DNA of 64,000 nt, from NCBI RefSeq assembly GCF_945859685.1, contig NC_079147.1, positions 141,446,645 to 141,510,644 on the forward strand. The letters are read 5' to 3'. The notes under the pieces are model-generated. The model made no database searches. It was not told the origin of the DNA and saw only the letters and a list, made by a program, of their open reading frames with translations. How positions within the stretch are numbered: position 1 is the first letter of the stretch; the number at the start of each line of letters is the position of its first letter. The translations under genes were made by a program, and so were the position numbers. The DNA comes from Eupeodes corollae. Taxonomy: Eukaryota > Arthropoda > Insecta > Diptera > Syrphidae. Below, piece after piece: positions 9,602-24,700 of the stretch.

Positions 9602-12600
9602 TATATGCAAGAATTGAAAGGCGGGTCGATGCTCTGTATTACAGTGAAAACCGCATCATGGTTGGAGGCTTGGTTGAGGAAATAGAGCAATGGAAATATA
9701 ATTTGTGATGGGCTGGGTCGAAATTCTGTAATTTTACTTTTTGACGTATTTTTCGGAAACGAGAGCTCGTAGAACGTTTTGGTTTGCAGTTTTGGGTAGA
9801 GCATTTAAATACCTTTCTTTTGATGTGTATTTTGATTGGGTGGGAAATAGTTTTGAAAATACCACTTTTTTTCGGCAAGGGGTTAGCCCACGATTTTCTC
9901 GAAAAACTGAAAAAAAATCTTTTTCGAGATTTATGCAAGAATTGAAAGGTGGGTCGATGCTCTGTATTACAGTGAAAACCGCATCATGTTTGGAGGCTTG
10001 GTTGAGGAAATAGAGCAATGGAAATATAATTTGTGATGGGCTGGGTCGAAATTCTGTAATTTTACTTTTTGACGAATTTTTCGGAAACGAGAGCTCGTAG
10101 AACATTTTGGTTTGCAGTTTTGGGTAGAGAATTTAAATACCTTTCTTTTGATGTGTATTTTGATTGGGTGGGAAATAGTTTTGAAAATACCACTTTTTTT
10201 CGGCAAGGGGTTAGCCCACGATTTTCTCGAAAAACTGAAAAAAAATCTTTTTCGAAATATATGCAAGAATTGAAAGGTGGGTCGATGCTCTGTATTACAG
10301 TGAAAACCGCATCATGGTTGGTGGCTTGGTTGAGGAAATAGAGCAATGGAATGGTAATTTGTGATGGGCTGGGTCGAAACTCTGTAATTTTACTTACGAA
10401 TTTTTCGGAAACGAGAGCTCGTAGAACGTTTTGGTTTGCAGTTTTGGGTAGAGCATTTAAATACCTTTCTTTTGATGTGTATTTTGATTGGGTGGGAAAT
10501 AGTTTTGAAAATACCACTTTTTTTCGGCAAGGGGTTAGCCCACGATTTTCTCGAAAAACTGAAAAAAAAATCTTTTTCGAGATTTATGGAAGAATTGAAA
10601 GGTGGGTCGATGCCTTGCATTACTGTGAAAACCGCATCATGTTTGGAGGCTTGGTTGAGGAAATAGAGCAATGGAAATATAATTTGTGATGGGCTGGGTC
10701 GAAATTCTGTAATTTTACTTTTTGACGAATTTTTCGGAAACGAGAGCTCGTACAACGTTTTGGCTTGCGGTTTTGGGTAGAGCATTTAAATACCTTTCTT
10801 TTGATGTGTATTTTGATTGGGTGGGAAATAGTTTTGAAAATACCACTTTTTTTCGGCAAGGGGTTAGCCCACGATTTTCTCGAAAAACTGAAAAAAAAAT
10901 CTTTTTCGAGATTTATGGAAGAATTGAAAGGTGGGTCGATGCTTTGCATTACTGTGAAAACCGCATCATGTTTGGAGGCTTGGTTGAGGAAATAGAGCAA
11001 TGGAAATATAATTTGTGATGGGCTGGGTCGAAATTCTGTAATTTTACTTTTTGACGAATTTTTCGGAAACGAGAGCTCGTAGAACATTTTGGTTTGCAGT
11101 TTTGGGTAGAGCATTTAAATACCTTTCTTTTGATGTGTATTTTGATTGGGTGGGAAATAGTTTTGAAAATACCACTTTTTTTCGGCAAGGGGTTAGCCCA
11201 CGATTTTCTCGAAAAACTGAAAAAAAATCTTTTTCGAGATTTATGCAAGAATTGAAAGGTGGGTCGATGCTCTGTATTACAGTGAAAACCGCATCATGTT
11301 TGGAGGCTTGGTTGAGGAAATAGAGCAATGGAAATATAATTTGTGATGGGCTGGGTCGAAATTCTGTAATATTACTTTTTGACGAATTTTTCGGAAACGA
11401 GAGCTCGTAGAACATTTTGGTTTGCAGTTTTGGGTAGAGCATTTAAATGCCTTTCTTTTGATGTGTATTTTGATTGGGTGGGAAATAGTTTTGAAAATAC
11501 CACTTTTTTTCGGCAAGGGGTTAGCCCACGATTTTCTCGAAAAACTGAAAAAAAAATCTTTTTCGAGATATATGCAAGAATTGAAAGGTGGGTCGATGCC
11601 TTGCATTACTGTGAAAACCGCATCATGTTTGGAGGCTTGGTTGAGGAAATAGAGCAATGGAAATATAATTTGTGATGGGCTGGGTCGAAATTCTGTAATT
11701 TTACTTTTTGACGAATTTTTCGGAAACGAGAGCTCGTAGAACGTTTTGGTTTGCGGTTTTGGGTAGAGCATTTAAATACCTTTCTTTTGATGTGTATTTT
11801 GATTGGGTGGGAAATAGTTTTGAAAATACCACTTTTTTTCGGCAAGGGGTTAGCCCACGATTTTCTCCAAAAACTGAAAAAAAAATAGTTTTTGAGATTT
11901 ATGCATGAATTGAAAGGTGGGTCGATTCTCTGTATTACAGTGAAAACCGCATCATGTTTGGAGGCTTGGTTGAGGAAATAGAGCAATGGAAATATAATTT
12001 GTGATGGGCTGGGTCGAAATTCTGTAATATTACTTTTTGACGAATTTTTCGGAAACGAGAGCTCGTAGAACATTTTGGTTTGCAGTTTTGGGTAGAGCAT
12101 TTAAATGCCTTTCTTTTGATGTGTATTTTGATTGGGTGGGAAATAGTTTTGAAAATACCACTTTTTTTCGGCAAGGGGTTAGCCCACGATTTTCTCGAAA
12201 AACTGAAAAAAAAATCTTTTTCGAGATATATGCAAGAATTGAAAGGTGGGTCGATGCTTTGCATTACTGTGAAAACCGCATCATGTTTGGAGGCTTGGTT
12301 GAGGAAATAGAGCAATGGAAATATAATTTGTGATGGGCTGGGTCGAAATTCTGTAATTTTACTTTTTGACGAATTTTTCGGAAACGAGAGCTCGTAGAAC
12401 GTTTTGGTTTGCGGTTTTGGGTAGAGCATTTAAATACCTTTCTTTTGATGTGTATTTTGATTGGGTGGGAAATAGTTTTGAAAATACCACTTTTTTCGGC
12501 AAGGGGTTAGCCCACGATTTTCTCGAAAAACTGAAAAAAAAATCTTTTTCGAGATATATGCAAGAATTGAAGGTGGGTCGATGCTCTGCATTACAATGAA

Positions 12601-14904
12601 AACCTCGTCATGTTTGGAGGCTTGGTTGAGGAAATAGAGCAATGGAAATATAATTTGTGATGGGCTGGGTCGAAATTCTGTAATTTTACTTTTTGACGAA
12701 TTTTTCGGAAACGAGAGCTCGTAGAACGTTTTTGTTTGCGGTTTTGGGTAGAGCATTTAAATACCTTTCTTTTGATGTGTATTTTGATTGGGTGGGAAAT
12801 AGTTTTGAAAATACCACTTTTTTTCGGCAAGGGGTTAGCCCACGATTTTCTCGAAAAACTGAAAAAAAATCTTTTTCGAGATTTATGGAAGAATTGAAAG
12901 GTGGGTCGATGCTTTGCATTACTGTGAAAACCGCATCATGTTTGGAGGCTTGGTTGAGGAAATAGAGCAATGGAAATATAATTTGTGATGGGCTGGGTCG
13001 AAATTCTGTAATTTTACTTTTTGACGAATTTTTCGGAAACGAGAGCTCGTAGAACATTTTGGTTTGCAGTTTTGGGTAGAGCATTTAAATACCTTTCTTT
13101 TGATGTGTATTTTGATTGGGTGGGAAATAGTTTTGAAAATACCACTTTTTTTCGGCAAGGGGTTAGCACACGATTTTCTCGAAAAACTGAAAAAAAATCT
13201 TTTTCGAGATTTATGGAAGAATTGAAAGGTAGGTCGATGCTTTGCATTACTGTGAAAACCGCATCATGTTTGGAGGCTTGGTTGAGGAAATAGAGCAATG
13301 GAAATATAATTTGTGATGGGCTGGGTCGAAATTCTGTAATTTTACTTTTTGACGAATTTTTCGGAAACGAGAGCTCGTAGAACATTTTGGTTTGCGGTTT
13401 TGGGTAGTAAATACCTTTCTTTTGATGTGTATTTTGATTGGGTGGGAAATAGTTTTGAAAATACCACTTTTTTTCGGCAAGGGGTTAGCCCACGATTTTC
13501 TCGAAAAACTGAAAAAAAATCTTTTTCGGGATATATGCAAGAATTGAAAGGTGGGTCGATGCTCTGTATTACTGTGAAAACCGCATCATGTTTGGAGGCT
13601 TGGTTGAGGAATTACAGCAATGGAAATATAATTTGTGATGGGCTGGGTCGAAATTCTGTAATTTTACTTTTTGACGAATTTTTCGGAAACGAGAGCTCGT
13701 AGAACATTTTGGTTTGCAGTTTTGGGTTGAGCATTTAAATACCTTTCTTTTGATGTGTATTTTGATTGGGTGGGAAATAGTTTTGAAAATACCACTTTTT
13801 TTTGGCAAGGGTTAGCCCACGATTTTCTCGAAAAACTGAAAAAAATATTTTTCGAGATTTATGCAAGAATTGAAAGGTGGGTCGATGCTCTGCATTACAG
13901 TGAAAACCGCGTCAGTTTTGGAGGCTTGGTTGAGGAAATACAGCAATGGAAATATAATTTGTGATGGGCTGGGTCGAAATTCTGTAATTTTACTTTTTGA
14001 CGAATTTTTCGGAAACGAGAGCTCGTAGAACATTTTGGTTTGCAGTTTTGGGTAGAGCATTTAAATACCTTTCTTTTGATGTGTATTTTGATTGGGTGGG
14101 AAATAGTTTTGAAAATACCACTTTTTTTTGGCAAGGGTTAGCCCACGATTTTCTCGAAAAACTGAAACAAATCTTTTTCGAAATTTATGCAAGCATTGAA
14201 AGGTGGGTCGATGCTTTGCATTACTGTGAAAACCGCATCATGTTTGGAGGCTTGGTTGAGGAAATACAGCAATGGAAATATAATTTGTGATGGGCTGGGT
14301 CGAAATTCTGTAATTTTACTTTTTGACGAATTTTTCGGAAACGAGAGCTCGTAGAACATTTTGGTTTGCAGTTTTGGGTAGAGCATTTAAATACCTTTCT
14401 TTTGATGTGTATTTTGATTGGGTGGGAAATAGTTTTGAAAATACCACTTTTTTTTGGCAAGGGGTTAGCCCACGATTTTCTCGAAAAACTGAAAAAAAAA
14501 TCTTTTTCGAGATATATGCAAGAAATGAAAGGTGGGTCGATGTTCTGCATTACAGTGAAAACCGCGTGTTTTTTGGAGGCTTGGTTGAGGAAATACAGCA
14601 ATGGAAATATAATTTGTGTTGGGCTGGGTCGAAATTCTGTAATTTTACTTTTTCGGAAACGAGAGCTCGTAGAACATTTTGGTTTGCAGTTTTGGGTAGA
14701 GCATTTAAATACCTTTCTTTTGATGTGTATTTTGATTGGGTGGGAAATAGTTTTGAAAATACCACTTTTATCGGCAAGGGGTTAGCCCACGATTTTCTCG
14801 AAAAACTGAAAAAAAAATCTTTTTCGAGATATATGCAAGAATTGAAGGTGGGTCGATGCTCTGCATTACAATGAAAACCTCGTCATGTTTGGAGGCTTGG
14901 TTGA

Positions 14905-14935
14905 GGAAAAAGAGCAATAGAGCCCACGATTTTCT
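14905..14935 (+). repeat. truncated satellite unit junction
   Basis: Here GAGGAAAAAGAGCAATAG joins directly to AGCCCACGATTTTC, skipping most of a unit. It is an internal deletion or unequal-exchange junction and occurs only once in the array. Confidence 0.75.
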
Positions 14936-16929
14936 CGAAAAACTGAAAAAAAATCTTTTTCGAGATTTATGCAAGAATTGAAAGGTGGGTCGATGCTTTG
15001 CATTACTGTGAAAACCGCATCATGTTTGGAGGCTTGGTTGAGGAAATACAGCAATGGAAATATAATTTGTGATGGGCTGGGTCGAAATTCTGTAATTTTA
15101 CTTTTTGACGAATTTTTCGGAAACGAGAGCTCGTAGAACATTTTGGTTTGCGGTTTTGGGTAGTAAATACCTTTCTTTTGATGTGTATTTTGATTGGGTG
15201 GGAAATAGTTTTGAAAATACCACTTTTTTTCGGCAAGGGGTTAGCCCACGATTTTCTCGAAAAACTGAAAAAAAATCTTTTTCGAGATATATGCAAGAAT
15301 TGAAAGGTGGGTCGATGCTTTGCATTACTGTGAAAACCGTATCATTTTTGGAGGCTTGGTTGAGGAAATACAGCAATGGAAATATAATTGGTGATGGGCT
15401 GGGTCGAAATTCTGTAATTTTACTTTTTGACGAATTTTTCGGAAACCAGAGCTCGTAGAACATTTTGGTTTGCAGTTTTGGGTAGAGCATTTAAATACCT
15501 TTCTTTTGATGTGTATTTTGATTGGGTGGGAAATAGTTTTGAAAATACCACTTTTTTTCGGCAAGGGGTTAGCCCACGATTTTCTCGAAAAACTGAAACA
15601 AATCTTTTCCGAAATTTATGCAAGCATTGAAAGGTGGGTCGATGCTTTGCATTACTGTGAAAACCGCATCATGTTTGGAGGCTTGGTTGAGGAAATACAG
15701 CAATGGAAATATAATTTGTGATGGGCTGGGTCGAAATTCTGTAATTTTACTTTTTGACGAATTTTTCGGAAACGAGAGCTCGTAGAACATTTTGGTTTGC
15801 AGTTTTGGGTAGAGCATTTAAATACCTTTCTTTTGATGTGTATTTTGATTGGGTGGGAAATAGTTTTGAAAATACCACTTTTTTTTGGCAAGGGGTTAGC
15901 CCACGATTTTCTCGAAAAACTGAAAAAAAAATCTTTTTCGAGATATATGCAAGAATTGAAAGGTGGGTCGATGCTTTGCATTACAGTGAAAACCGCATCA
16001 TGTATGGAGGCTTGGTTGAGGAAATAGAGCAATGGAAATATAATTTGTGATGGGCTGCGTCCAAATTCTGTAATTTTACTTTTTGAAGAATTTTTCGGAA
16101 ACGAGAGCTCGTAGAACATTTTGGTTTGCAGTTTTGGGTAGAGCATTTAAATACCTTTCTTTTGATGTGTGTTTTGATTGGGTGGGAAATAGTTTTGAAA
16201 ATACCACTTTTTTTCGGCAAGGGGTTAGCCCACGATTTTCTCGAAAAACTGAAAAAAAATCTTTTTCAAGATTTATGCAAGAAATGAAAGGTGGGTCGAT
16301 GTTCTGCATTACAGTGAAAACCGCGTATTTTTTGGAGGCTTGGTTGAGGAAATACAGCAATGGAAATATAATTTGTGTTGGGCTGGGTCGAAATTCTGTA
16401 ATTTTACTTTTTCGGAAACGAGAGCTCGTAGAACATTTTGGTTTGCAGTTTTGGGTAGAGCATTTAAATACCTTTCTTTTGATGTGTATTTTGATTGGGT
16501 GGGAAATAGTTTTGAAAATACCACTTTTTTTCGGCAAGGGGTTAGCCCACGATTTTCTCGAAAAACTGAAAAAAAATCTTTTTCGAGATTTATGCAAGAA
16601 TTGAAAGGTGGGTCGATACTCTGCATTACAGTGAAAACCGCATCATGTATGGAGGCTTGGTTGAGGAAATAGAGCAATGGAAATATAATTTGTGATGGGC
16701 TGGGTCGAAATTCTGTAATTTTACTTTTTGACGAATTTTTCGGTAACGAGAGCTCGTAGAACATTTTGGTTTGCAGTTTTGGGTAGAGCATTTAAATACC
16801 TTTCTTTTGATGTGTATTTTGATTGGGTGGGAAATAGTTTTGAAAATACCACTTTTTTCCGGCAAGGGGTTAGCCCACGATTTTCTCGAAAATCTGAAAA
16901 AAAAAAATCTTTTTCGAGACATATGCCAG

Positions 16930-19900
16930 AATTTAAAGTTGGGTCGAATATTTCGGAAACGAGAGCTCGTAGAACATTTTGGTTTGCAGTTTTGGGTAGA
17001 GCATTTAAATACCTTTCTTTTGATGTGTATTTTGATTGGGTGGGAAATAGTTTTGAAAATACCACTTTTTATCGGCAAGGGGTTAGCTCCCGATTTTTTC
17101 GAAAAACTGAAAAAAAAAATCGTTTTTGAGATTTATGCATGAACTAAAAGGTGGGTCGAAGCTCTATATTACAGTGAAAACCGCATTATGTTTGGGGGCT
17201 AGGTTAAGGAAATAGAGCAATGGAATGGTAATTTGTGATGGGCTGGGTCGAAATTCTGTAATTTTAGTTTTTGACGAATTTTTCGGAAACGAGAGCTCGT
17301 AGAACATTTTGGTTTGCGGTTTTGGGTAGAGCATTTAAATACCTTTCTTTTGATGTGTATTTTGATTGGGTGGGAAATAGTTTTGAAAATACCACTTTTT
17401 TTCGGCAAGGGGTTAGCCCACGGTTTTCTCGAAAAACTGAAAAAAATCTTTTTCCAGATATATGCAAGAATTAAAGGTGGGTCGATGCTCTGCAGTACAA
17501 TGAAAACCGCGTCATATTTGGAGGCTTGGTTGAGGAAATACAGCAATGGAAATATAATTGGTGATGGGCTGGGTCGAAATTCTGTAATTTTACTTTTTGA
17601 CGAATTTTTCGGAAACGAGAGCTCGTAGAACATTTTGGTTTGCAGTTTTGGGTAGAGCATTTAAATACCTTTCTTTTGATGTGTATTTTGATTGGGTGGG
17701 AAATAGTTTTGAAAATACCACTTTTTTTCGGCAAGGGGTTAGCCCACGATTTTCTCGAAAAACTGAAAAAAAATCTTTTTCGAGATTTATGCAAGAATTG
17801 AAAGGTGGGTCGATACTCTGCATTACAGTGAAAACCGCATCATGTATGGAGGCTTGGTTGAGGAAATAGAGCAATGGAAATATAATTTGTGATGGGCTGG
17901 GTCGAAATTCTGTAATTTTACTTTTTGACGAATTTTTCGGTAACGAGAGCTCGTAGAACATTTTGGTTTGCAGTTTTGGGTAGAGCATTTAAATACCTTT
18001 CTTTTGATGTGTATTTTGATTGGGTGGGAAATAGTTTTGAAAATACCACTTTTTTCCGGCAAGGGGTTAGCCCACGATTTTCTCGAAAATCTGAAAAAAA
18101 AAAATCTTTTTCGAGACATATGCAAGAATTTAAAGTTGTGTCGAATTTTTCGGAAACGAGAGCTCGTAGAACATTTTGGTTTGCGGTTTTGGGTAGAGCA
18201 TTTAAATACCTTTCTTTTGATGTGTATTTTGATTGGGTTTGAAATAGTTTTGAAAATACCACTTTTTTTCGGCAAGGGGTTAGCCCACGGTTTTCTCGAA
18301 AAACTGAAAAAAATCTTTTTCCAGATATATGCAAGAATTGAAAGGTGGGTCGATGCTTTGCATTACAGTGAAACCCGCATCATGTTTGGAGGCTTGGTTG
18401 AGGAAATAGAGCAATGGAAATATAATTTGTGATGGGCTGGGTCGAAATTCTGTAATTTTACTTTTTGACGAATTTTTCGGAAACGAGAGCTCGTAGAACA
18501 TTTTGGTTTGCAGTTTTGGGTAGAGCATTTAAATACCTTTCTTTTGATGTGTATTTTGATTGGGTGGGAAATAGTTTTGAAAATACCACTTTTTATCGGC
18601 AAGGGGTTAGCTCCCGATTTTTTCGAAAAACTGAAAAAAAAAATCGTTTTTGAGATTTATGCATGAACTAAAAGGTGGGTCGAAGCTCTATATTACAGTG
18701 AAAACCGCATTATGTTTGGGGGCTAGGTTAAGGAAATAGAGCAATGGAATGGTAATTTGTGATGGGCTGGGTCGAAATTCTGTAATTTTACTTTTTGACG
18801 AATTTTTCGGAAACGAGAGCTCGTAGAACATTTTGGTTTGCGGTTTTGGGTAGAGCATTTAAATACCTTTCTTTTGATGTGTATTTTGATTGGGTGGGAA
18901 ATAGTTTTGAAAATACCACTTTTTTTCGGCAAGGGGTTAGCCCACGGTTTTCTCGAAAAACTGAAAAAAATCTTTTTCCAGATATATGCAAGAATTAAAG
19001 GTGGGTCGATGCTCTGCAGTACAATGAAAACCGCGTCAGTTTTGGAGGCTTGGTTGAGGAAATACAGCAATGGAAATATAATTGGTGATGGGCTGGGTCG
19101 AAATTCTGTAATTTTACTTTTTGACGAATTTTTCGGAAACGAGAGCTCGTAGAACATTTTGGTTTGCAGTTTTGGGTAGAGCATTTAAATACCTTTCTTT
19201 TGATGTGTATTTTGATTGGGTGGGAAATAGTTTTGAAAATACCACTTTTTTTCGGCAAGGGGTTAGCCCACGATTTTCTCGAAAAACTGAAAAAAAATCT
19301 TTTTCGAGATTTATGCAAGAATTGAAAGGTGGGTCGATGCTTTGCATTAAAGTGAAAACCGCATCATGTTTGGAGGCTTGGTTGAGGAAATAGAGCAATG
19401 GAAATATAATTTGTGATGGGCTGGGTCGAAATTCTGTAATTTTACTTTTTGACGAATTTTTCGGAAACGAGAGCTCGTAGAACATTTTGGTTTGCAGTTT
19501 TGGGTAGAGCATTTAAATACCTTTCTTTTGATGTGTATTTTGATTGGGTGGGAAATAGTTTTGAAAATACCACTTTTTTCGGCAAGGGGTTAGCCCACGA
19601 TTTTCTCGAAAAACTGAAAAAAAATCTTTTTCGAGATTTATGCAAGAATTAAAGGTGGGTCGATGCTCTGCAGTACAGTGTAAACCGCGTTATTTTTGGA
19701 GGCTTGGTTGAGGAAATATAATTTGTGATGGGCTGGGTCGAAATTCTGTAATTTTACTTTTTGACGAATTTTTCGGAAACGAGAGCTCGTAGAACATTTT
19801 GGTTTGCAGTTTTGGGTAGAGCATTTAAATACCTTTCTTTTGATGTGTATTTTGATTGGGTGGGAAATAGTTTTGAAAATACCACTTTTTTCGGCAAGGG

Positions 19901-20205
19901 GTTAGCCCACGATTTTCTCGAAAAACTGAAAAAAATCTTAATCGAGAGTCGAAATTCTGTAATTTTACTTTTTGACGAATTTTTCGGAAACGAGAGCTCG
20001 TAGAACATTTTGGTTTGCAGTTTTGGGTAGAGCATTTAAATACCTTTCTTTTGATGTGTATTTTGATTGGGTGGGAAATAGTTTTGAAAATACCACTTTT
20101 TTCCGGCAAGGGGTTAGCCCACGATTTTCTCGAAAATCTGAAAAAAAAAAATCTTTTTCGAGACATATGCAAGAATTTAAAGTTGGGTCGAATTTTTCGG
20201 AAACG
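16930..20205 (+). repeat. higher-order block with a thrice-repeated short unit
   Basis: A unit with an internal deletion, joining AAAGTTGGGTCGAA or AAAGTTGTGTCGAA to the TTTCGGAAACG landmark, occurs near 16945, 18143 and 20192. The units around it also match in blocks: segments near 17264-17660 and 18788-19184 repeat at an offset of 1524 bp. This shows amplification of multi-unit blocks after the deletion. Confidence 0.8.
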
Positions 20206-21717
20206 AGAGCTCGTAGAACATTTTGGTTTGCGGTTTTGGGTAGAGCATTTAAATACCTTTCTTTTGATGTGTATTTTGATTGGGTTTGAAATAGTTTTGA
20301 AAATACCACTTTTTTTCGGCAAGGGGTTAGCCCACGGTTTTCTCGAAAAACTGAAAAAAATCTTTTTCCAGATATATGCAAGAATTGAAAGGTGGGTCGA
20401 TGCTTTGCATTACAGTGAAACCCGCATCATGTTTGGAGGCTTGGTTGAGGAAATACAGCAATGGAAATATAATTTGTGATGGGCTGGGTCGAAATTCTGT
20501 AATTTTACTTTTTGACGAATTTTTCGGAAACGAGAGCTCGTAGAACATTTTGGTTTGCAGTTTTGGGTAGAGCATTTAAATACCTTTCTTTTGATGTGTA
20601 TTTTGATTGGGTGGGAAATAGTTTTGAAAATACCACTTTTTTTCGGCAAGGGCCCACGATTTTCTCGAAAAACTGAAAAAAAAATCTTTTTCGAGATATA
20701 TGCAAGAATTGAAAGGTCGGTCGATGCTCTGCATTACAGTGAAAACCGCCTGTTTTTTGGAGGCTTGGTTGAGGAAATAGAGCAATGGAAATATAATTTG
20801 TGTTGGGCTGGGTCGAAATTCTGTAATTTTACTTTTTCGGAAACGAGAGATCGTAGAACATTTTGGTTTGCAGTTTTGGGTAGAGCATTTAAATACCTTT
20901 CTTTTGATGTGTATTTTGATTGGGTGGGAAATAGTTTTGAAAATACCACTTTTTTTCGGCAAGGGGTTAGCCCACGATTTTCTCGAAAAACTGAAAAAAA
21001 ATCTTTTTCGAGATTTATGCAAGAATTGTAAGGTGGGTCGATGCTCTGCATTACAGTGAAAACCGCGTCAGTTTTGGAGGCTTGGTTGAGGAAATACAGC
21101 AATGGAAATATAATTTGTGATGGGCTGGGTCGAAATTCTGTAATTTTACTTTTTCGGAAACGAGAGCTCGTAGAACATTTTGGTTTGCAGTTTTGGGTAG
21201 AGCATTTAAATACCTTTCTTTTGATGTGTATTTTGATTGGGTGGGAAATAGTTTTGAAAATACCACTTTTTTTCGGCAAGGGGTTAGCCCACGATTTTCT
21301 CGAAAAACTGAAAAAAAAATCTTTTTCGAGATTTATGCAAGAATTAAAGGTGGGTCGATGCTCTGCAGGACAGTGAAAACCGCGTCATTTTTGGAGGCTT
21401 GGTTGAGGAAATACAGCAATGGAAATATAATTGGTGATGGGCTGGGTCGAAATTCTGTAATTTTAATTTTCGGAAACGAGAGCTCGTAGAACATTTTGGT
21501 TTGCAGTTTTGGGTAGAGCATTTAAATACCTTTCTTTTGATGTGTATTTTGATTGGGTGGGAAATTGTTTTGAAAATACCACTTTTTTTCGGCAAGGGGT
21601 TAGCCCACGATTTTCTCGAAAAACTGAAAAAAAATCTTTTTCGAGATTTATGCAAGAATTGAAAGGTGGGTCGATGCTCTGCAGGACAGTGAAAACCACG
21701 TGTTTTTTGGAGGCTTG

Positions 21718-24700
21718 GTTGAGGAAATAGAGCAATGGAAATATAATTTGTGATGGGCTGGGTCGAAATTCTGTAATTTTGCTTTTCGTACAAATTTTCG
21801 GAAACGAGAGCTCGTAGAACATTTTGGTTTGCAGTTTTGGGTAGAGCATTTAAATACCTTTCTTTTGATGTGTATTTTGATTGGGTGGGAAATAGTTTTG
21901 AAAATACCACTTTTTTTCGGCAAGGGGTTAGCCCACGATTTTCTCGAAAAACTGAAAAAAAATCTTTTTCGGGATATATGCAAGAATTGAAAGGTGGGTC
22001 GATGCTCTGTATTACTGTGAAAACCGCATCATGTTTGGAGGCTTGGTTAAGGAAATACAGCAATGGAAATATAATTGGTGATGGGCTGGGTCGAAATTCT
22101 GTAATTTTACTTTTTGACGAATTTTTCGGAAACGAGAGCTCGTAGAACATTTTGGTTTGCAGTTTTGGGTTGAGCATTTAAATACCTTTCTTTTGATGTG
22201 TATTTTGATTGGGTGGAAAATAGTTTTGAAAATACCACTTTTTTTTGGCAAGGGTTAGCCCACGATTTTCTCGAAAAACTGAAAAAAATATTTTTCGAGA
22301 TTTATGCAAGAATTGAAAGGTGGGTCGATGCTCTGCATTACAGTGAAAACCGCGTCAGTTTTGGAGGCTTGGTTGAGGAAATACAGCAATGGAAATATAA
22401 TTTGTGATGGGCTGGGTCGAAATTCTGTAATTTTACTTTTTGACGAATTTTTCGGAAACGAGAGCTCGTAGAACATTTTGGTTTGCAGTTTTGGGTAGAG
22501 CATTTAAATACCTTTCTTTTGATGTGTATTTTGATTGGGTGGGAAATAGTTTTGAAAATACCACTTTTTTTCGGCAAGGGGTTAGCCCACGATTTTCTCG
22601 AAAAACTGAAAAAAATATTTTTCGAGATTTATGCAAGAATTGAAAGGTGGGTCGATGCTCTGCATTACAGTGAAAACCGCGTCAGTTTTGGAGGCTTGGT
22701 TGAGGAAATAGAGCAATGGAAATATAATTTGTGTTGGGCTGGGTCGAAATTCTGTAATTTTACTTTTTCGGAAACGAGAGATCGTAGAACATTTTGGTTT
22801 GCAGTTTTGGGTAGAGCATTTAAATACCTTTCTTTTGATGTGTATTTTGATTGGGTGGGAAATAGTTTTGAAAATACCACTTTTTTTCGGCAAGGGGTTA
22901 GCCCACGATTTTCTCGAAAAACTGAAAAAAAATCTTTTTCGAGATTTATGCAAGAATTGTAAGGTGGGTCGATGCTCTGCATTACAGTGAAAACCGCGTC
23001 AGTTTTGGAGGCTTGGTTGAGGAAATACAGCAATGGAAATATAATTTGTGATGGGCTGGGTCGAAATTCTGTAATTTTACTTTTTCGGAAACGAGAGCTC
23101 GTAGAACATTTTGGTTTGCAGTTTTGGGTAGAGCATTTAAATACCTTTCTTTTGATGTGTATTTTGATTGGGTGGGAAATAGTTTTGAAAATACCACTTT
23201 TTTTCGGCAAGGGGTTAGCCCACGATTTTCTCGAAAAACTGAAAAAAATCTTTTTCGAGATTTATGCAAGAATTAAAGGTGGGTCGATGCTCTGCAGGAC
23301 AGTGAAAACCGCGTCATTTTTGGATGCTTGGTTGAGGAAATACAGCAATGGAAATATAATTGGTGATGGGCTGGGTCGAAATTCTGTAATTTTACTTTTT
23401 GACGAATTTTTCGGAAACGAGAGCTCGTAGAACATTTTGGTTTGCAGTTTTGGGTAGGGCACTCAAATACCTTTCTTTTGATGTGTATTTTGATCGGGTG
23501 GGAAATAGTTTTGAAAATACCACTTTTTTTCGGCAAGGGGTTAGCCCACGATTTGCCCGAAAAACTGAAAAAAAATCTTTTTCGAGATTTATGCAAGAAT
23601 TGAAAGGTGGGTCGATGCTTTGCATTACTGTGAAAACCGCATCATGTTTGGAGGCTTGGTTGAGGAAATACAACAATGGAAATATAATTTTTGATGGGCT
23701 GGGTCGAAATTCTGTAATTTTACTTTTTGACGAATTTTTCGGAAACCAGAGCTCGTAGAACATTTTGGTTTGCAGTTTTGGGTAGGGCATTTAAGTACCT
23801 TTCTTTTGATGTGTATTTTGATTGGGTGGGAAATAGTTTTGAAAATACCACTTTTTTTCGGCAAGGGGTTAGCCCACGATTTTCTCGAAAAACTGAAAAA
23901 AATCTTTTTCGAGATTTATGCAAGAATTAAAGGTGGGTCGATGCTCTGCAGGACAGTGAAAACCGCGTCATTTTTGGAGTCTTGGTTGAGGAAATAGAGC
24001 AATGGAAATATAATTTGTGATGGGCTGGGTCGAAATTCTGTAATTTTGCTTTTCGTACAAATTTTCGGAAACGAGAGCTCGTAGAACATTTTGGTTTGCA
24101 GTTTTGGGTAGAGCATTTAAATACCTTTCTTTTGATGTGTATTTTGATTGGGTGGGAAATAGTTTTGAAAATACCACTTTTTTTCGGCAAGGGGTTAGCC
24201 CACGATTTTCTCGAAAAACTGAAAAAAAATCTTTTTCGGGATATATGCAAGAATTGAAAGGTGGGTCGATGCTCTGTATTACTGTGAAAACCGCATCATG
24301 TTTGGAGGCTTGGTTGAGGAAATACAGCAATGGAAATATAATTTGTGATGGGCTGGGTCGAAATTCTGTAATTTTACTTTTTGACGAATTTTTCGGAAAC
24401 GAGAGCTCGTAGAACATTTTGGTTTGCAGTTTTGGGTTGAGCATTTAAATACCTTTCTTTTGATGTGTATTTTGATTGGGTGGAAAATAGTTTTGAAAAT
24501 ACCACTTTTTTTTGGCAAGGGTTAGCCCACGATTTTCTCGAAAAACTGAAAAAAATATTTTTCGAGATTTATGCAAGAATTGAAAGGTGGGTCGATGCTC
24601 TGCATTACAGTGAAAACCGCGTCAGTTTTGGAGGCTTGGTTGAGGAAATACAGCAATGGAAATATAATTTGTGATGGGCTGGGTCGAAATTCTGTAATTT

